From Thermomucor indicae-seudaticae (Eukaryota; Mucoromycota; Mucoromycetes; Mucorales; Lichtheimiaceae), in assembly GCA_000787465.1 (NCBI GenBank), contig JSYX01000079.1, positions 1 to 50,408 on the forward strand: 50,408 nt of DNA. The letters run 5' to 3'. Below the pieces are notes generated by a model. The model saw nothing but the letters and a program-made list of their open reading frames with translations. It had not been told where the DNA came from and did no database searches. The position numbers were made by a program, and so were the translations under genes. Positions 20,852-31,679 of this stretch are shown one piece after another; positions within the stretch are counted from its first letter, which is position 1, and each line of letters starts with the position of its first letter.

Positions 20852-21664
20852 ATGGCCGCCACCAACGTAAAGGTCGATCCAAACGCGTACACACTTCCAT
20901 TACTACACGCTGCGAAATACCCGCATGCGCAAGTTTGTGGCGTTCTCGTAGGCGAAGTGAATGCAAAGGATGGCAGCTTGCATGTTGTATCCGGGATGCC
21001 CCTTTTCCACCATTGGACAACGTTAACACCAATGCTCGAGGTTGCACTGCGACAAGTAAATGCTCATCAATGCATCATATAAAAAAGTGATCAGCATAGA
21101 TGTATAACTAGCTTTTCTGAAAAAACAATAGGCTGAACTCTTTGCAAGCAAACGCAATTGGAAGATTCTGGGATGGTATCAAGCGAATGCAGACAGGAAC
21201 GATACAACTCTACATGAAAACGCTATCCGAGTAGCTGACACAATACGTCGAAACGTCGGTTGTGCTGTCATATTTTCTGTATGATAACGTTTTACATGAC
21301 TCGAAGTCTTTCTATATAGCTTACGTGTAGTTGGCTAGGTCAATAACCAAAAGCTTGAACATTTGGATCAAAACGCAGATGGAGGTGCCGTAGTGGTAAG
21401 TCGTGATAAGAATAAACAGATGGCACACGAATTAATTACTCCTTTTCTTTGCCTTTCTAGCCATACATGTTCATCGATAACCAGTGGCGGCCGGTTAAGA
21501 AAGCATATACCAACAACAGCAATATTGTTCTTACAAATGAAGATACACACGCAAAAGTTCGAGGCATGATAAGCTCATCAGCATACAATAGCCTTGTTGA
21601 CTTTGATGAGCATCTTGAAGACCCATCACTGGATTGGCTGTCTTATGTCAGTAAATCAGGATAA
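20852..21664 (+). CDS. ER membrane protein complex subunit 8/9 (EMC8/EMC9)
   Basis: Four exons (20852-21055, 21132-21278, 21339-21395, 21461-21664) give 203 residues, as expected. The MPN-like fold is visible from the N-terminus: YTLPLLHAAKYPHAQVCGVL, then MPLFHHWTTLTPMLEVAL, WKILGWYQANADRND and the C-terminal ARG-rich to SYVSKSG end. The metal-binding residues of active JAMM peptidases are absent, as is normal for EMC8/9. The protein is the soluble cytosolic cap of the EMC, which inserts tail-anchored and multipass proteins into the ER. It lies 412 bases downstream of CLP1 on the same strand and is convergent with the ERGIC-53 gene (49 bases between stops). Confidence 0.92.
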
Positions 21665-21713
21665 TCGCACATCGCTTGCGTTCAACTTCTCTGGTAGTTT
21701 GTGGTAACTTTTT

Positions 21714-23790
21714 TTACAGAAACTTTTTCTCATTGCGTTCTACCCTTGTCTTCCAATATAGGTATATAGTGAGGCCTAGCAACACTTGCACGCCAAGTCC
21801 GTAAAGAATGTACTTGAATAAGGTTGACAATGTCCCTCGTGTTTCAGCCGAATCCTTGGTCATTTCGTTCATATGTTTCTGTTGAATCAACATGCGATTC
21901 TGGAAAGTGTCGACGTTAATATTGCATAGACTGATAAAAAGGAAGTGCTACATACATCAAGTCCGCCTAACTTCTTCTCAATGCGCTGCAAGGTATCTTC
22001 TAGGCTTTGCATTTTACGGTCTTGATCACGTATTATACGCTCCAACTGGGACGCCATTTGTGATGCCATGCTACGTGTTTCTTGCTGTATCCGCTCCAAG
22101 ACACCAGAGATTGCATCGCTAAAATATTTATTAAGCTCTAACTGCAAAGGCCCCGATATGACAACTCAATATACTTACAGTGATTGCTTTCCAATGTTCG
22201 CATCGTTATCTTTTGTCCCTGTCGACTTTTGTTCGTATTTACCTTGTAAGACCATTGCCGGTGTTGGCGCACCAAGTGCCTCGATCTGCATTTGCATTAT
22301 TTGCAGGTCACCCAACATCCTTCGTTGAGTATCAAAAATTGACGCCTATTTCATTTGTCAATATCAGGTCCTTAAATACGCTTGAGTAGCAGCTTACCAA
22401 TGTTGCTACAGTTTCAGCCCGTACTTCTTCACCACGAGCAGCTTCGCGAAGGCGCCGTATTTGGAATTCAGCTTCTTCGATTTTCTAATTGCTGATGAAC
22501 AAAACGCCATACACTGTTTCACTTGTAGTCCTAACTTACTCTTTTTTGTTCTTCATTGAGTTCCTTAAATTCTTCGCCCTTTTGAATCTTCTCGTCTTCA
22601 AGAGGGCGTTTAAGATGCTGTCAAAAAGTCAGTATACTCTATTTTTCATCCCGGAGCGCCATTCATAGACAAACCTCGGTTTTCGCTGGTGGATCGACCT
22701 GGTAAGTCTCAATCGAGATAATATCATGATCGTCTGTAAAACTAGACCATGAGCACATATCACAAGACAAAATAAATTATTTCAATGACCTGCTGGGTTA
22801 TGCGCGGCAGCCTAAACTGTTATTCAGTTCTTGGTCCCAACATAGTCATTCTATGGCGAAACGCTTACCGATACACCGAAATAGTATCCAGACGGTAAAG
22901 TGATTCCGGTCTTTTGGAGACATGTACGAAAATCTTGTCCGTCTCCATTCACGTCTAACATAACCTTTATGTTCCAATAAATGGCATGTCCTTGAACGTC
23001 AGTTGTAATTGGACGTACCGTGAGGATATTTGCTTTGTAATTGACGCGTAAATGTGCTGGAACGATACCGGTGTTTCGATAGTTGATAGAGCACGACCCT
23101 ATAACATAGTTGCTTGGATCTGTACTGGTAGCTAATGCCAAAGACCCGTCGTTGAGTATTGCCATGACAGTCGGTGTGTGAGTCTGCATAGCCACACTCT
23201 TGTTAACGCTTCGTGTCCTTCTGGGCGGGTTGACAATGGAATATCCTGCACTCACTTTGGGGTTGGCAGAGTCTAACCAGACGCTCAGACCATCCCACCG
23301 GTCGCGGGCGCCAAATATCGGTCCGTCGCCCATGGGTTCTTTAGTGTACCAGAATGCTAATCCACGTCCTCCGTGCATATGACTTCCACTAACGCGGAAC
23401 TTGAGGTGCACTTGCCATTCGTCATACGGATTCGGTATGTCAGCCCACAGCCATCCCCTGGCGCCGGGCACAGAAGGAGTGAGCCGGATGAAGTCTTCGG
23501 CTTTGATCGTGTCTAGGGCGGATTTAGGTTATTGGAAATGCCCAGCGCAGTTATGGAACTGAACGCGTTGCTCGAGTACCTCCTCCCAATGACCAGAATG
23601 GAATAGTGCCGTTGTAAAGATATGGTTTCTTTACCGACAGCTTATAGTCGAATTTGAAAGGTGGAGCGGGCTGTACCTGGTTGGGCTCTTCCGGCGATGA
23701 AGAACCCCAAAAACCAGCAAGAGCCGAACCATGATATAATGTCACGACCAGTAGTGTTAATAGTATTCTTCGCGTTGAAAGGCCACTCAT
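21714..23790 (-). CDS. ERGIC-53/LMAN1-like L-type lectin cargo receptor
   Basis: Nine exons: 23790-23580, 23512-22869, 22811-22790 (22-base microexon), 22733-22675, 22617-22540, 22484-22398, 22345-22243, 22137-21956 and 21899-21714, giving 523 residues. A signal peptide (RILLTLLVVTLYHGSALA) leads into the L-type lectin domain (about 40-290): IKAEDFIRLTPSVPGARGWLW, GGRGLAFWYTKEP, the WDGLSVWLDS strand, and DDHDIISIETYQV after the microexon. A coiled-coil stalk follows (about 310-455), then one membrane segment (YILYGLGVQVLLGLTIYLYW) and a tail ending NEKKFL, a dilysine KKxx retrieval signal. The family cycles between ER and Golgi carrying mannosylated glycoproteins. Length, topology and tail all fit; the microexon is inferred from frame and homology. 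Confidence 0.9.
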
Positions 23791-24791
23791 GATGGGAGCA
23801 TTTCCCTTCATCCCCTGCTGATGAATTGGCAACGTACGGAAAGGCAGTATACAGTACGTGGCACTCCCCAAGCGCGTGCGCATAAAGTTTCCACACAGAA
23901 TTCGAACCCCGTTTGCATATATTGACTTGATGAAGGGGACGTGTTCAGAGCTTTTACAAGCTGCGTGATATATGAGAGAGGAAATGAGATGCTAATGAAT
24001 TGCCAAAGAGACCGTTAACCGCGGCCTCGTTTGTGCTTTAACAACCTATCCGCCGTTGACCAACGTTGAGTATTGATAAACATTCCAAGCGAATATGTCT
24101 GACTGGAGATGCCGCTTTGTTGCACCATGACGGAAGGGCTTACCGCTGCGCGCTATGACTTGACTAAGCTGACATAGAGCTGGCGACGGTAGAACACAGT
24201 TGTTTTTTGCCTGTATGTATTAAGACAATGGTTTGTTTTCATAGCAGCGCTTTGGAACTGGGACATGAACGCGTCCAAAAACATGTTCCACTTTGCTACG
24301 TCCATTTGGGCCGGTAACAGGCGACCTGAAGCTTTTGCTGGACCAACAAAACAAATCACCGCTGCGAATGCGGGACCCGCGAGGGTTTAGATTTTTACGG
24401 TAAGTTTCATGCTCTTTGGTTCAATTTGACGTTGCCGTTCTGATAACCACTTCATCTAGGCTTTCTGTAAGCAATATGACTTCCGCCCGTTGGAGATGTG
24501 GTACTAACCACGGAGGTATTTCCGCGCCGTGCGAGAGCAATCTGCCTTTCAGTAAGTATGCAAAAAGACGGACTGAAGCAGCGACAGTTTAATAATAAAG
24601 CGACGCAAAAATTTGCTCGTTGTAGGTGCAAATGGGGCCTTGCAACGTCATAAATAAGGGGTTAGAGCGGTGCGAACCTTTCTTCAACATTCGGTGGTGA
24701 CCCGTGAGGACTTAGCGCGGTAGTTGAAAAATTTGCATTTAAATGGAGACTCATTGCATGCTTTCTCGTCTTGAACGAAAAAACAGCCACC
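23791..24791. other. Divergent promoter region
   Basis: About 1 kb between the divergent ERGIC-53 and HGPRT starts. The HGPRT start sits in GCCACCATG, an excellent translation context. I find no exon in the region; short open frames lack support. Confidence 0.45.
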
Positions 24792-25724
24792 ATGCCGATG
24801 CAACCACAGGATTGGATCGATGTCACCACTGACAAGAATCACTATTCTCTTGATCACTTTGTGATTCCCAAGCATTATGAGAAAGACGTGTCCAGCATTT
24901 TGATTCCACATGGTGTCATTATGGTGAGCTTCACAACGTCCGTGGGAACAAACGCGAGCGGAAGAAGATAATATCGTCCCCCCGCAGGATAGAATTCATA
25001 AATTGGCTCGGCTAATAGTGGATGATACCACTGGTCCATTGGGTAAAGTTGATTTATCTTTACGGTTATGTAGATATCGTAATGGTTAACGAAACGAGAA
25101 TGGTATATAGTGGTTTGCTGTATCTTAAAAGGTGGCCACCAATATTTTGCTGATCTGGTCAACCAAATCAAATCTCTGACCAAAAATAACGGCATGAGCG
25201 TACCGCTGAGTCTTGAATTCATTCGGGTCAAGTCATATAAGAATGATCGTTCTGAAGGCGTAACCATTTCGCTGAGCGAAGAGGAATGCCGAGAATTTGC
25301 AGGCAAGGTATGGTCTCATTGTCAACAGGAAGTTAGCATTTTGTTTTATCTCTGCGCGCTTTGAAACTTAAAATATACCCACTACAATGATGACAGAACC
25401 TGCTAATTGTTGAAGATATCATTGATACCGGCAAAACCATGGTCAAGTTATTGGAAAAACTTCAGGAATACAAGCCAAAATCCATACGCGTCACGAGTCT
25501 GCTGTTGAAAAAGACGTCCCGAAGTAACGGATACGTTCCCGACTATGTCGGTTTCGCTATCCCTGACGCCTTTGTCGTTGGCTACGCTCTGGATTACAAT
25601 GAATACTTCCGTGACCTTGACCATATTTGCGTTATCAGTGTAAGTTGATTCTTTGTTTTTTTCTATCGAATGATAATGCTAATTCTTTTGCTAGGAACAT
25701 GGAAAGAATGCATATGCCGTATAA
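24792..25724 (+). CDS. Hypoxanthine-guanine phosphoribosyltransferase
   Basis: Five exons (24792-24923, 24988-25042, 25111-25307, 25397-25639, 25695-25724) give 218 residues, the length of the animal enzyme. Landmarks: [15 protein letters not shown] (diphosphate-binding loop), [12 protein letters not shown] (the flexible loop with the conserved Ser-Tyr), and [14 protein letters not shown], the PRPP-binding motif with acidic pair and DTGKT. Near the end [20 protein letters not shown] contains the purine-contacting residues and the Mg-binding Asp. It makes IMP and GMP from hypoxanthine or guanine and PRPP in purine salvage. The last exon encodes only nine residues (EHGKNAYAV). Convergent with CMC1, 58 bases between stops. 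Confidence 0.94.
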
Positions 25725-25782
25725 CGACTTTGGAATATATACGATTTCGGGATAGAGTCGAAAAGATTAATATAGTCGCAAC

Positions 25783-26228
25783 TTATTGCGCTTCAGATGC
25801 CTTTCGCTGTTGTGCACGTTTGGCTGCCAATTTTGCCAGTTTAAGCTTATCTAGCTCCTCTCTCGTTGTTCTGCGAGTTTTGCTGAGCATAAGCAAATCT
25901 GGTTCCCGCTTTTCGACTATTATACACGTACCGTCCGTTCAAGCAAGCATTCATTTCTTTGAGTTTCCCTCGACATGTCCACATTACCGTTACATTATGT
26001 TCTTTACTGCATTCAACGAATTCTGCATACAGACGATCTTGAGTCCTCTTTTCAAATTCGGGTGGGGATTTCAACTTGCGAACCTTTAATAGGTGCCTGA
26101 CAATATTCCAAAGCTCTTGCTTTCATTTCTTTATAGCATGCTTCTTCTTCTGCCCGAGTGAGTGCGTGTAATTCTGCCGTTCGTTCGCCGAATGGGTTCT
26201 CCTTCGCCAATTCAACCGTTTTCCCCAT
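25783..26228 (-). CDS. CMC1-like twin CX9C mitochondrial protein
   Basis: Three exons (26228-26084, 26022-25932, 25882-25783) give 111 residues. Splicing at 26023/26084 creates YCQAPIKEFVEC, an exact Cys-nine residues-Cys; the second pair is TCRGKLKEMNAC, again nine residues apart, giving the paired helical hairpin of Mia40 substrates. The tail is Lys/Arg/Ala-rich (KLAKLAAKRAQQRKASEAQ). CMC1 proteins sit in the mitochondrial intermembrane space and aid cytochrome c oxidase (COX1) assembly. CMC2 is a close alternative; the spacing and the VTVMWTCR segment favour CMC1. It is divergent with the phosphoglycerate mutase gene, with only 91 bases between start codons, so both must share a promoter. 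Confidence 0.85.
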
Positions 26229-26319
26229 TGTAACTAAGCACGAAAGCACTTTTGAGACCTTTGCCGTCTCCGACAGAACAAATTTTTGAGAGACGCGCAC
26301 GGAGCGAGGGCGCGGCATA

Positions 26320-28175
26320 ATGTCAGAAGGGAAACAGAGGAAACTATTGTTCATTCTCATTGATGGCATTGGGGATATTGCTGTCCCTGAGCTTGGCGGA
26401 CAGACGCCTCTTCAGGCTGCCAATACTCCGTGGTTAGATAGATTAGCAGGTACAGTTCTAGCGGCATTGCGTTGATACTGCTGTTAATCGCAGTGTGCTC
26501 CCCAGAGACTGGTATCAATGGGCTTATGGACTCAGTGGAACCCGGACTTGCATGCGGCTCGGATACGGCTCATATGTCAATTCTCGGATACAATCCTCGA
26601 CAGTATGCTTTATATATTGCGGAATAGAAAGCTAGCCGCCTTTTTTTATATTGAGTTTGGCCTCTGCAGACATTATCGAGGTCGGGGCGCTTTTGAAACC
26701 ATGGGTGCTGGCCTAGACATGATACCTGGTGACATTGCCTTCAAGGTGAGAAAAAAAGGATGTTAGGACTGTTTCATGCAGGATTTGACATTTATGGCAT
26801 AATGCATGCAGTCCAACTTTGCTTATCTTGACAAGGAAAGCGGCATTGTCATTTCTAGACGGGCTGACCGTCATTTTGAAGGCTTGGGCCCTACTCTTTG
26901 TGCTGCCCTTGATGGCATGTAGGTTTTTGGCATATCTGGTTGGTGGCTGTATATACTTTTACTAATCCCCAATCCGGCTGGCGACAGCCGATTGCCGTCA
27001 TTTCCAAATCATACGGTCGCTGTGAAATATGCGACCGAACATCGATGTGGCGTGCGGGTTCGAGGACCTGGGCTCACGGACGCTATTACGGGGACAGATC
27101 CTTTGAAAGACAAGTAAGCTGAAGTTTATCCGATGGGCATATTGGAAAGACTGACGCGGGTATTCAGCAAACCTCTGGTAACGTGCGCTCCGACAGACGA
27201 TTCTGCTGCAGCACGAATGACTAGCGAGGTAGGAGTATAGAGAGAGGGGATACGGAGGGTTTTCGTTTTGCTGAAGGGCAATCTTAAAGCTCGTGAATGA
27301 GCTTTCGCAAGTCTTTTACGACGTGTTAAGTCAGCATCCAATAAACAAGAAACGGATGGAAGATGGGAAAAATCCTGCAAACTGTGTTCTTTTACGAGGA
27401 TGTGGTAGTTGCATCGACGTCCGTTATGGCATTCCGTATAAAAGAGGCTTTATTAGACTGAATCCCAGTGCGTGCAATATAGATACCAAGCATAAAGGAA
27501 CAGTATGGCTTGAGAAGCTTCCTGATCGCACCTACGTGCATTATCGCCGGACTAGGAATGACTGCTGGTATGGATGTACTATACGTAGACGGTGCGACAG
27601 GAGATTACCACACCAGTTTCCACGCCAAGGCCGATGCAGCCGTAGCCAATATCACTGGGGATGTCTACGACTTTGGCTTTATTCATATCAAAGCTGTCGA
27701 TGATGCCGGTCACGACCGAAACGTGTCCTTCAAGGTAAGTTGTGGGATTGTGAGACTACAAAATCTTTGAGGGGATTTGAACCAAAGCGGACTAGGTCCA
27801 ATTTCTCGAAAAGATTGATCAAATGATAGGCGATATAATTTCGCGACTGGCAGATGACGAAAAAAGCAAAGGAAATAATCAGGTGAGAGGATAAGTCTGC
27901 GGGATTGTTCGAACTCGGATGATTAAAGTAAAAACGTGTAGTACACGATTGTCGTTACCAGTGACCACTCTACTCCAGTTCTTTATGGTGATCACAGCTG
28001 CGAGCCTGTACCGTTCTGTATCAGCAGAGCCACGTTTGCTGCAAACGGGGAACAGAGCAAAGGAGACAGTGTGAAGCATTTTAATGAGATTGAGGCACCC
28101 CGAGGCATCTTGGGCCGTTTCTGCGGGTCCCAAGTTATGAAAATTGCAAATACATACAGTATATCTACTTTGTAA
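26320..28175 (+). CDS. 2,3-bisphosphoglycerate-independent phosphoglycerate mutase, archaeal (ApgM) type
   Basis: Ten exons (26320-26449, 26494-26602, 26670-26745, 26812-26918, 26988-27113, 27168-27228, 27290-27418, 27483-27734, 27796-27882, 27942-28175) give 436 residues. Alkaline-phosphatase-fold motifs are intact: LFILIDGIGD (first metal Asp), TPLQAANTPWLDRLAG, GSDTAHMSILGYNP, GRGAFETMGAGLDM and PGDIAFKSNF, IIAGLGMTAGM, the second metal sites DDAGHDRN, and VTSDHSTP. This order is that of the shorter ApgM family (COG3635 type) typical of archaea, not the roughly 510-residue iPGM of plants and moulds. It interconverts 3- and 2-phosphoglycerate in glycolysis. Intron 7 uses a GTCCGT donor, chosen because only it joins GCGSCID to IPSIKEQYGLRSF in frame. 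Metal residues suggest an active enzyme. Confidence 0.88.
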
Positions 28176-28543
28176 TATGTAATTTCTATACAATAACCTG
28201 ACCAGAAGCATAGGCATCTGACTAAACAGCAACACATAATCGCATGAACTGCACGACGCCAAGCGTTTCCGAGTTAACCAAGCTTTCTCGCCATGCGTAT
28301 TTTTTCCTAATACGGTCGCTGTTCTAGTTGCAGGTTGATCATTTTATTATCTTCTAGTCGTAATTATCCTTCTTCATTTTTGGCTTTTCGAAACCGGCAA
28401 GGATCGTTTGACAGGGCCCATCCTTTCCGGTTTCAGAGACTCCTGGCAAAAAAGCCTTATTTACGCGGCGCTTCAAAAAGGTGCACATCAAAAGAAGGGA
28501 TAATTTGGCCAAAGATTATTTTGTCCTTCCCGTTTGCTGCCTG
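28176..28543. other. Intergenic region
   Basis: 3' region of the mutase gene and promoter of the next plus-strand gene; nothing else supported. Confidence 0.45.
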
Positions 28544-29104
28544 ATGGATCCACGTTCATGTGTCCAGGGAGGGGACAATTTGACATGCGTTGATTCTTCC
28601 AGAAAACATTTTGCTGAGTACTCAAAGACGTGGACTGAGCAGCGTGACGCCGAACTTCAGCCAAAGATAACCAGCGAAGACGACGAAGAGGAATACTTTA
28701 TTGTAGCTGCGCCGCCACCATCACCTCAGGAACCTTCCATGTTGGAAGCTGTATTTGCTGAGCAGCTATCACGGTCCTTGGAGGCCGCTGTACGGAGCAT
28801 GTCCGAAGAGGACGACGACGATGAAGAAGAAGAAGAGAGCACGATTGATCAGGAACGGGCCCCAAACAACGACCGTGAAAACGTATCATGGAGACATGCG
28901 CGTGCTTTAGATAAATTATTGCGTCGGACACAACGAAAGCAACATAGTATCAAAAAAAGACGGCAGCCACGGAAGCCAAAGAATTTGCGACACAAGACAG
29001 CAAACGATCTCGCGGACGCGATAGCGTTGATTCGTATATCATCAACAGCGACCAACAAGGATGATCGAAAACCCTGGCAAGTACCCGATGAAACAAACGA
29101 GTGA
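28544..29104 (+). CDS. Hypothetical acidic/basic low-complexity protein
   Basis: An uninterrupted 186-residue frame from ATG (MDPRSCVQGG) to TGA. I do not recognise a family. The N-terminal half is acidic with SEDDEEEYFIVAAPPPSP; the centre has a predicted helix MLEAVFAEQLSRSLEAAV followed by a Glu/Asp run of about ten residues; the C-terminal 60 residues are strongly basic (KKRRQPRKPK), resembling a nuclear localisation signal. No Cys-rich or membrane segments. It could be a nuclear or ribosome-biogenesis protein, but that rests on composition alone. In-frame codons continue 63 bases upstream without an ATG. Confidence 0.5.
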   Translation: MDPRSCVQGGDNLTCVDSSRKHFAEYSKTWTEQRDAELQPKITSEDDEEEYFIVAAPPPSPQEPSMLEAVFAEQLSRSLEAAVRSMSEEDDDDEEEEESTIDQERAPNNDRENVSWRHARALDKLLRRTQRKQHSIKKRRQPRKPKNLRHKTANDLADAIALIRISSTATNKDDRKPWQVPDETNE

Positions 29105-29471
29105 AACATCTTTTCCCCTTTTAAGAATACGATGTTTCGTTCGCGCGCGCAAGGTAAACCAGAATACCAGGGATCCTCTACGTGCATATGCAAGAAGATA
29201 CCTTCTACTTCTTTCCTGCTCTCAGACAAAAACGAATCCTTTCTTCTTCCCATCCAGTCAAGCATAGGAATTGCATACTTTCTGTACATACTCTACATTC
29301 TGCATATACATCACATCCCTTCTCCTTGAGCTATATTGCAAAAAGCTTATCCAGTGAAACAAAACGCAATCTCGTTACTATAGCAAGTGTATTAAATTTG
29401 AGGAACAGGGAAAAAAGTTAAAAAAAGACTAGTACTGTACATAAAGAAGGTATAATGAAAAAGAGCAAGGC
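29105..29471. other. Convergent 3' region
   Basis: Separates the acidic orphan from the MARVEL gene, which converge here. Contains AT-rich tails and a ATAATGAAA-rich segment; no gene seen. Confidence 0.45.
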
Positions 29472-30540
29472 TTATTTTCGACGCGCTACGCAGGCACCAA
29501 CAACATCCCAGACAACCGCAACAATGAAGAGGACAAAGGCGAGCATGGCCCAAAAGATACTGACGTTGTAAAAGTCACACCAATGGTTGTAACCACCCGG
29601 TGCGCAGCGGTATTTCACGATTTCGACGATGGCTCCAATACCCCAAAGAATAGCCAACAGCAGGTCAATGCCAGTCATTAAGACGCGATTCATCTTGTGA
29701 CCGTGTCCCACGCGTCGGTACAGATACAGAAAGATGTGAAAGATGGCCCAGATAATAGTCAAGATAGCCTTCAACGTGAATAATGGCAATGAGTTATAGC
29801 AGCAAAATCCCGCTAGCATTTTCTTTTCAGCAAGATAAGCTTACCACAGCATAAAGATAGTAAAAACATGCAGGATTATCAAAGGGAACATCTTGTTGCG
29901 AAAACTAAATCCCCCCGAGCAAGCATAGTTAGTTCTCCTGATAAACAATGAAGTCTGGTATAAGATCCTTAATTACCGGTGATGCTCCAGCAGCGAAACC
30001 AAGTTGACCCACACTGGCAATCAACTGCAAGAAGCGAAAGGCGAGGCGGAGTTTCGAGGGGTTCATTCTAGACTTGTCCCAAACAGGCGGCAAGGCGCCC
30101 TCAACCTCTGCAGCGTTGGGCTTCGGCTTATTATTACCAGCAGCAGTCGGCGAAGGTGCAGCAGCCGTGTTTCCGTCAACCTGGACTTTGGAATATGCAT
30201 TCCCGGGATCGCTGTCCTGATTGCCGAACCTGGTGCCGGCATACTGGTATGCATTCGTCGGCGTCGCCGTGTTTGAGCGATCATCAGGTTGACTCCATGC
30301 ATTCTGAGGTTCATCGTGGCCGGCTGGGTATTCTGTCTTATTCGACTCGCTCCACGCACTATTATTATGGTGGCTGATAGGTGGTCTGTAATCTGATGGC
30401 GATGGCATGCGTCCAGTCATTGCAGGATCAGGTCCACTATTGCTCCAAGCATTGTTGGAATCATCTTCGTATGCATTGCCGAAACGGGGGCCATTGTTCT
30501 GACCCGTCCAGGGATTCTCGTCAAAGGGATTATTGTGCAT
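29472..30540 (-). CDS. MARVEL-domain four-pass membrane protein with Asn/Ser-rich N-terminus
   Basis: Three exons (30540-29977, 29904-29845, 29768-29472) give 306 residues. Residues 1-150 are disordered and rich in Asn, Ser, Pro, Gln and Trp with repeated RFGN, NAYS and AWS motifs. Four membrane helices follow: LAFRFLQLIASVGQLGFAAG, CFYYLYAV joined by splicing to AILTIIWAIFHIFLYLY, a third around TGIDLLLAILWGIGAIV, and a fourth IFWAMLAFVLFIVAVVW. Conserved Cys residues lie in the last loop (YRCAPGG, HWCDFY). The tail ends ARRK. MARVEL proteins organise membrane domains at the plasma membrane or in vesicles. The junction between helices 1 and 2 passes through a 60-base exon with good GT and AG sites. 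Confidence 0.82.
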
Positions 30541-31679
30541 GATAAAAACAAAAGAAAAAGGAGCGAGACGCTATTTTTGCCGGAGTACTGCGCTTGGCAA
30601 AAAGACACTTGCCCTTTTTTGTCACAAATCACAAAAAAGCTTTTTGTCCATCATTGCACAATCATGATAAAACAGCCCATTATTCGTTATTCTTCTCTTC
30701 AATTCTGGGCAGAGTTTCGGCCAATCTTCCGACTAAATTGTGTACTGAGAAATCACAATTCCACTTTTAAGCTTTCAATACATTCAATGTTCATTGGTCT
30801 TTCATAAGAGAGTCTTGATATTGCTTTGTTTCCTTTTTTGAATCCCTAACCTGCACCAGTTTGGTCTTTCCGGCCACATGTCACGGCAAAGACCGGGGAA
30901 TATTACAAAGACTTCTAATTTTTTGTGATGCGTAAACTCCAGAGATCGCAAAATGTAACGCTTTTAAGCAGGTCCAAAGCCTTAAGTAATAAACGATAGG
31001 TCATACCGTCTAACTACGGCGTTGATAACAAAGGAGCAACTTAGCGAAAGAACAGTGGAAGATAGAGAAGGAGCAGAGGGGTACAAATAAAGAAACGTAA
31101 TATACTGGACTTTGTATGTGAATTCACGCCGCGTGGAAATTATTTTGCGTTGGCGAATACTGCAGGGAAAGGTACCTTCGATGGCCAGGCGGCGTTGTTC
31201 GCGAGGCTTGGTCAAAGATATGTACTTATAAACTATTTTGACCCGCTACAGTACAAGTAAAATAATCGTTGTCTAATGGCCTTTTCTATTGAGCGACACG
31301 AAACTGATAGACCTAAGCACCCCGGAGCGAAGCGGAGGTTGGCCGCATGGGCCGTTTATGTACTTATAAAACCATTAGATACTTAGTTTATTTCTGTTCT
31401 TGGACCGCTGAAGCCCGTCGCACGGGCTTTTGCGGCCAATAAAATACAGAAAGCTTCGTATGGTGAGTTCCTTTGGCCCTCGTCCATGGCTGCAACCGTA
31501 TCTGCTATGTAGGCTAGATGGCGAGCATTGAAACTGTAAAAGACATATGTCTCTAGTAGCACAGATAAGATGCATGCTTTTGTTGGGATACGGTGGCCAC
31601 TCTCATAGTGACGCCACAGCGCCAGGCGATGGACAGGCGAGAGTTCCGATTGCGCAAACTTTCTTGACTGAAACGACCA
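30541..31679. other. Intergenic region with hairpin and short direct repeats
   Basis: About 1.1 kb. The 14-mer TATGTACTTATAAA occurs at about 31219 and 31358. Between and after the copies the composition jumps to GC-rich (CCCCGGAGCGAAGCGGAGG near 31319). A strong hairpin lies at 31405-31435, listed separately. I found no gene. Confidence 0.4.
31405..31435. other. GC-rich hairpin
   Basis: AAGCCCGT, a CGC loop, then ACGGGCTT form a perfect eight-base stem (31411-31429). It is extended by CCGC and GCGG outside two mismatched bases and is followed by a T run and AAAAT. It resembles a bacterial terminator or a fungal mitochondrial GC-hairpin in form; its role in nuclear DNA is unknown. Confidence 0.5.

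Noticed and set aside
26320..29104. An operon-like unit of the mutase gene and the downstream orphan
   Set aside because: Both are on the plus strand, but they are 368 bases apart in a eukaryotic genome with no sign of trans-splicing.
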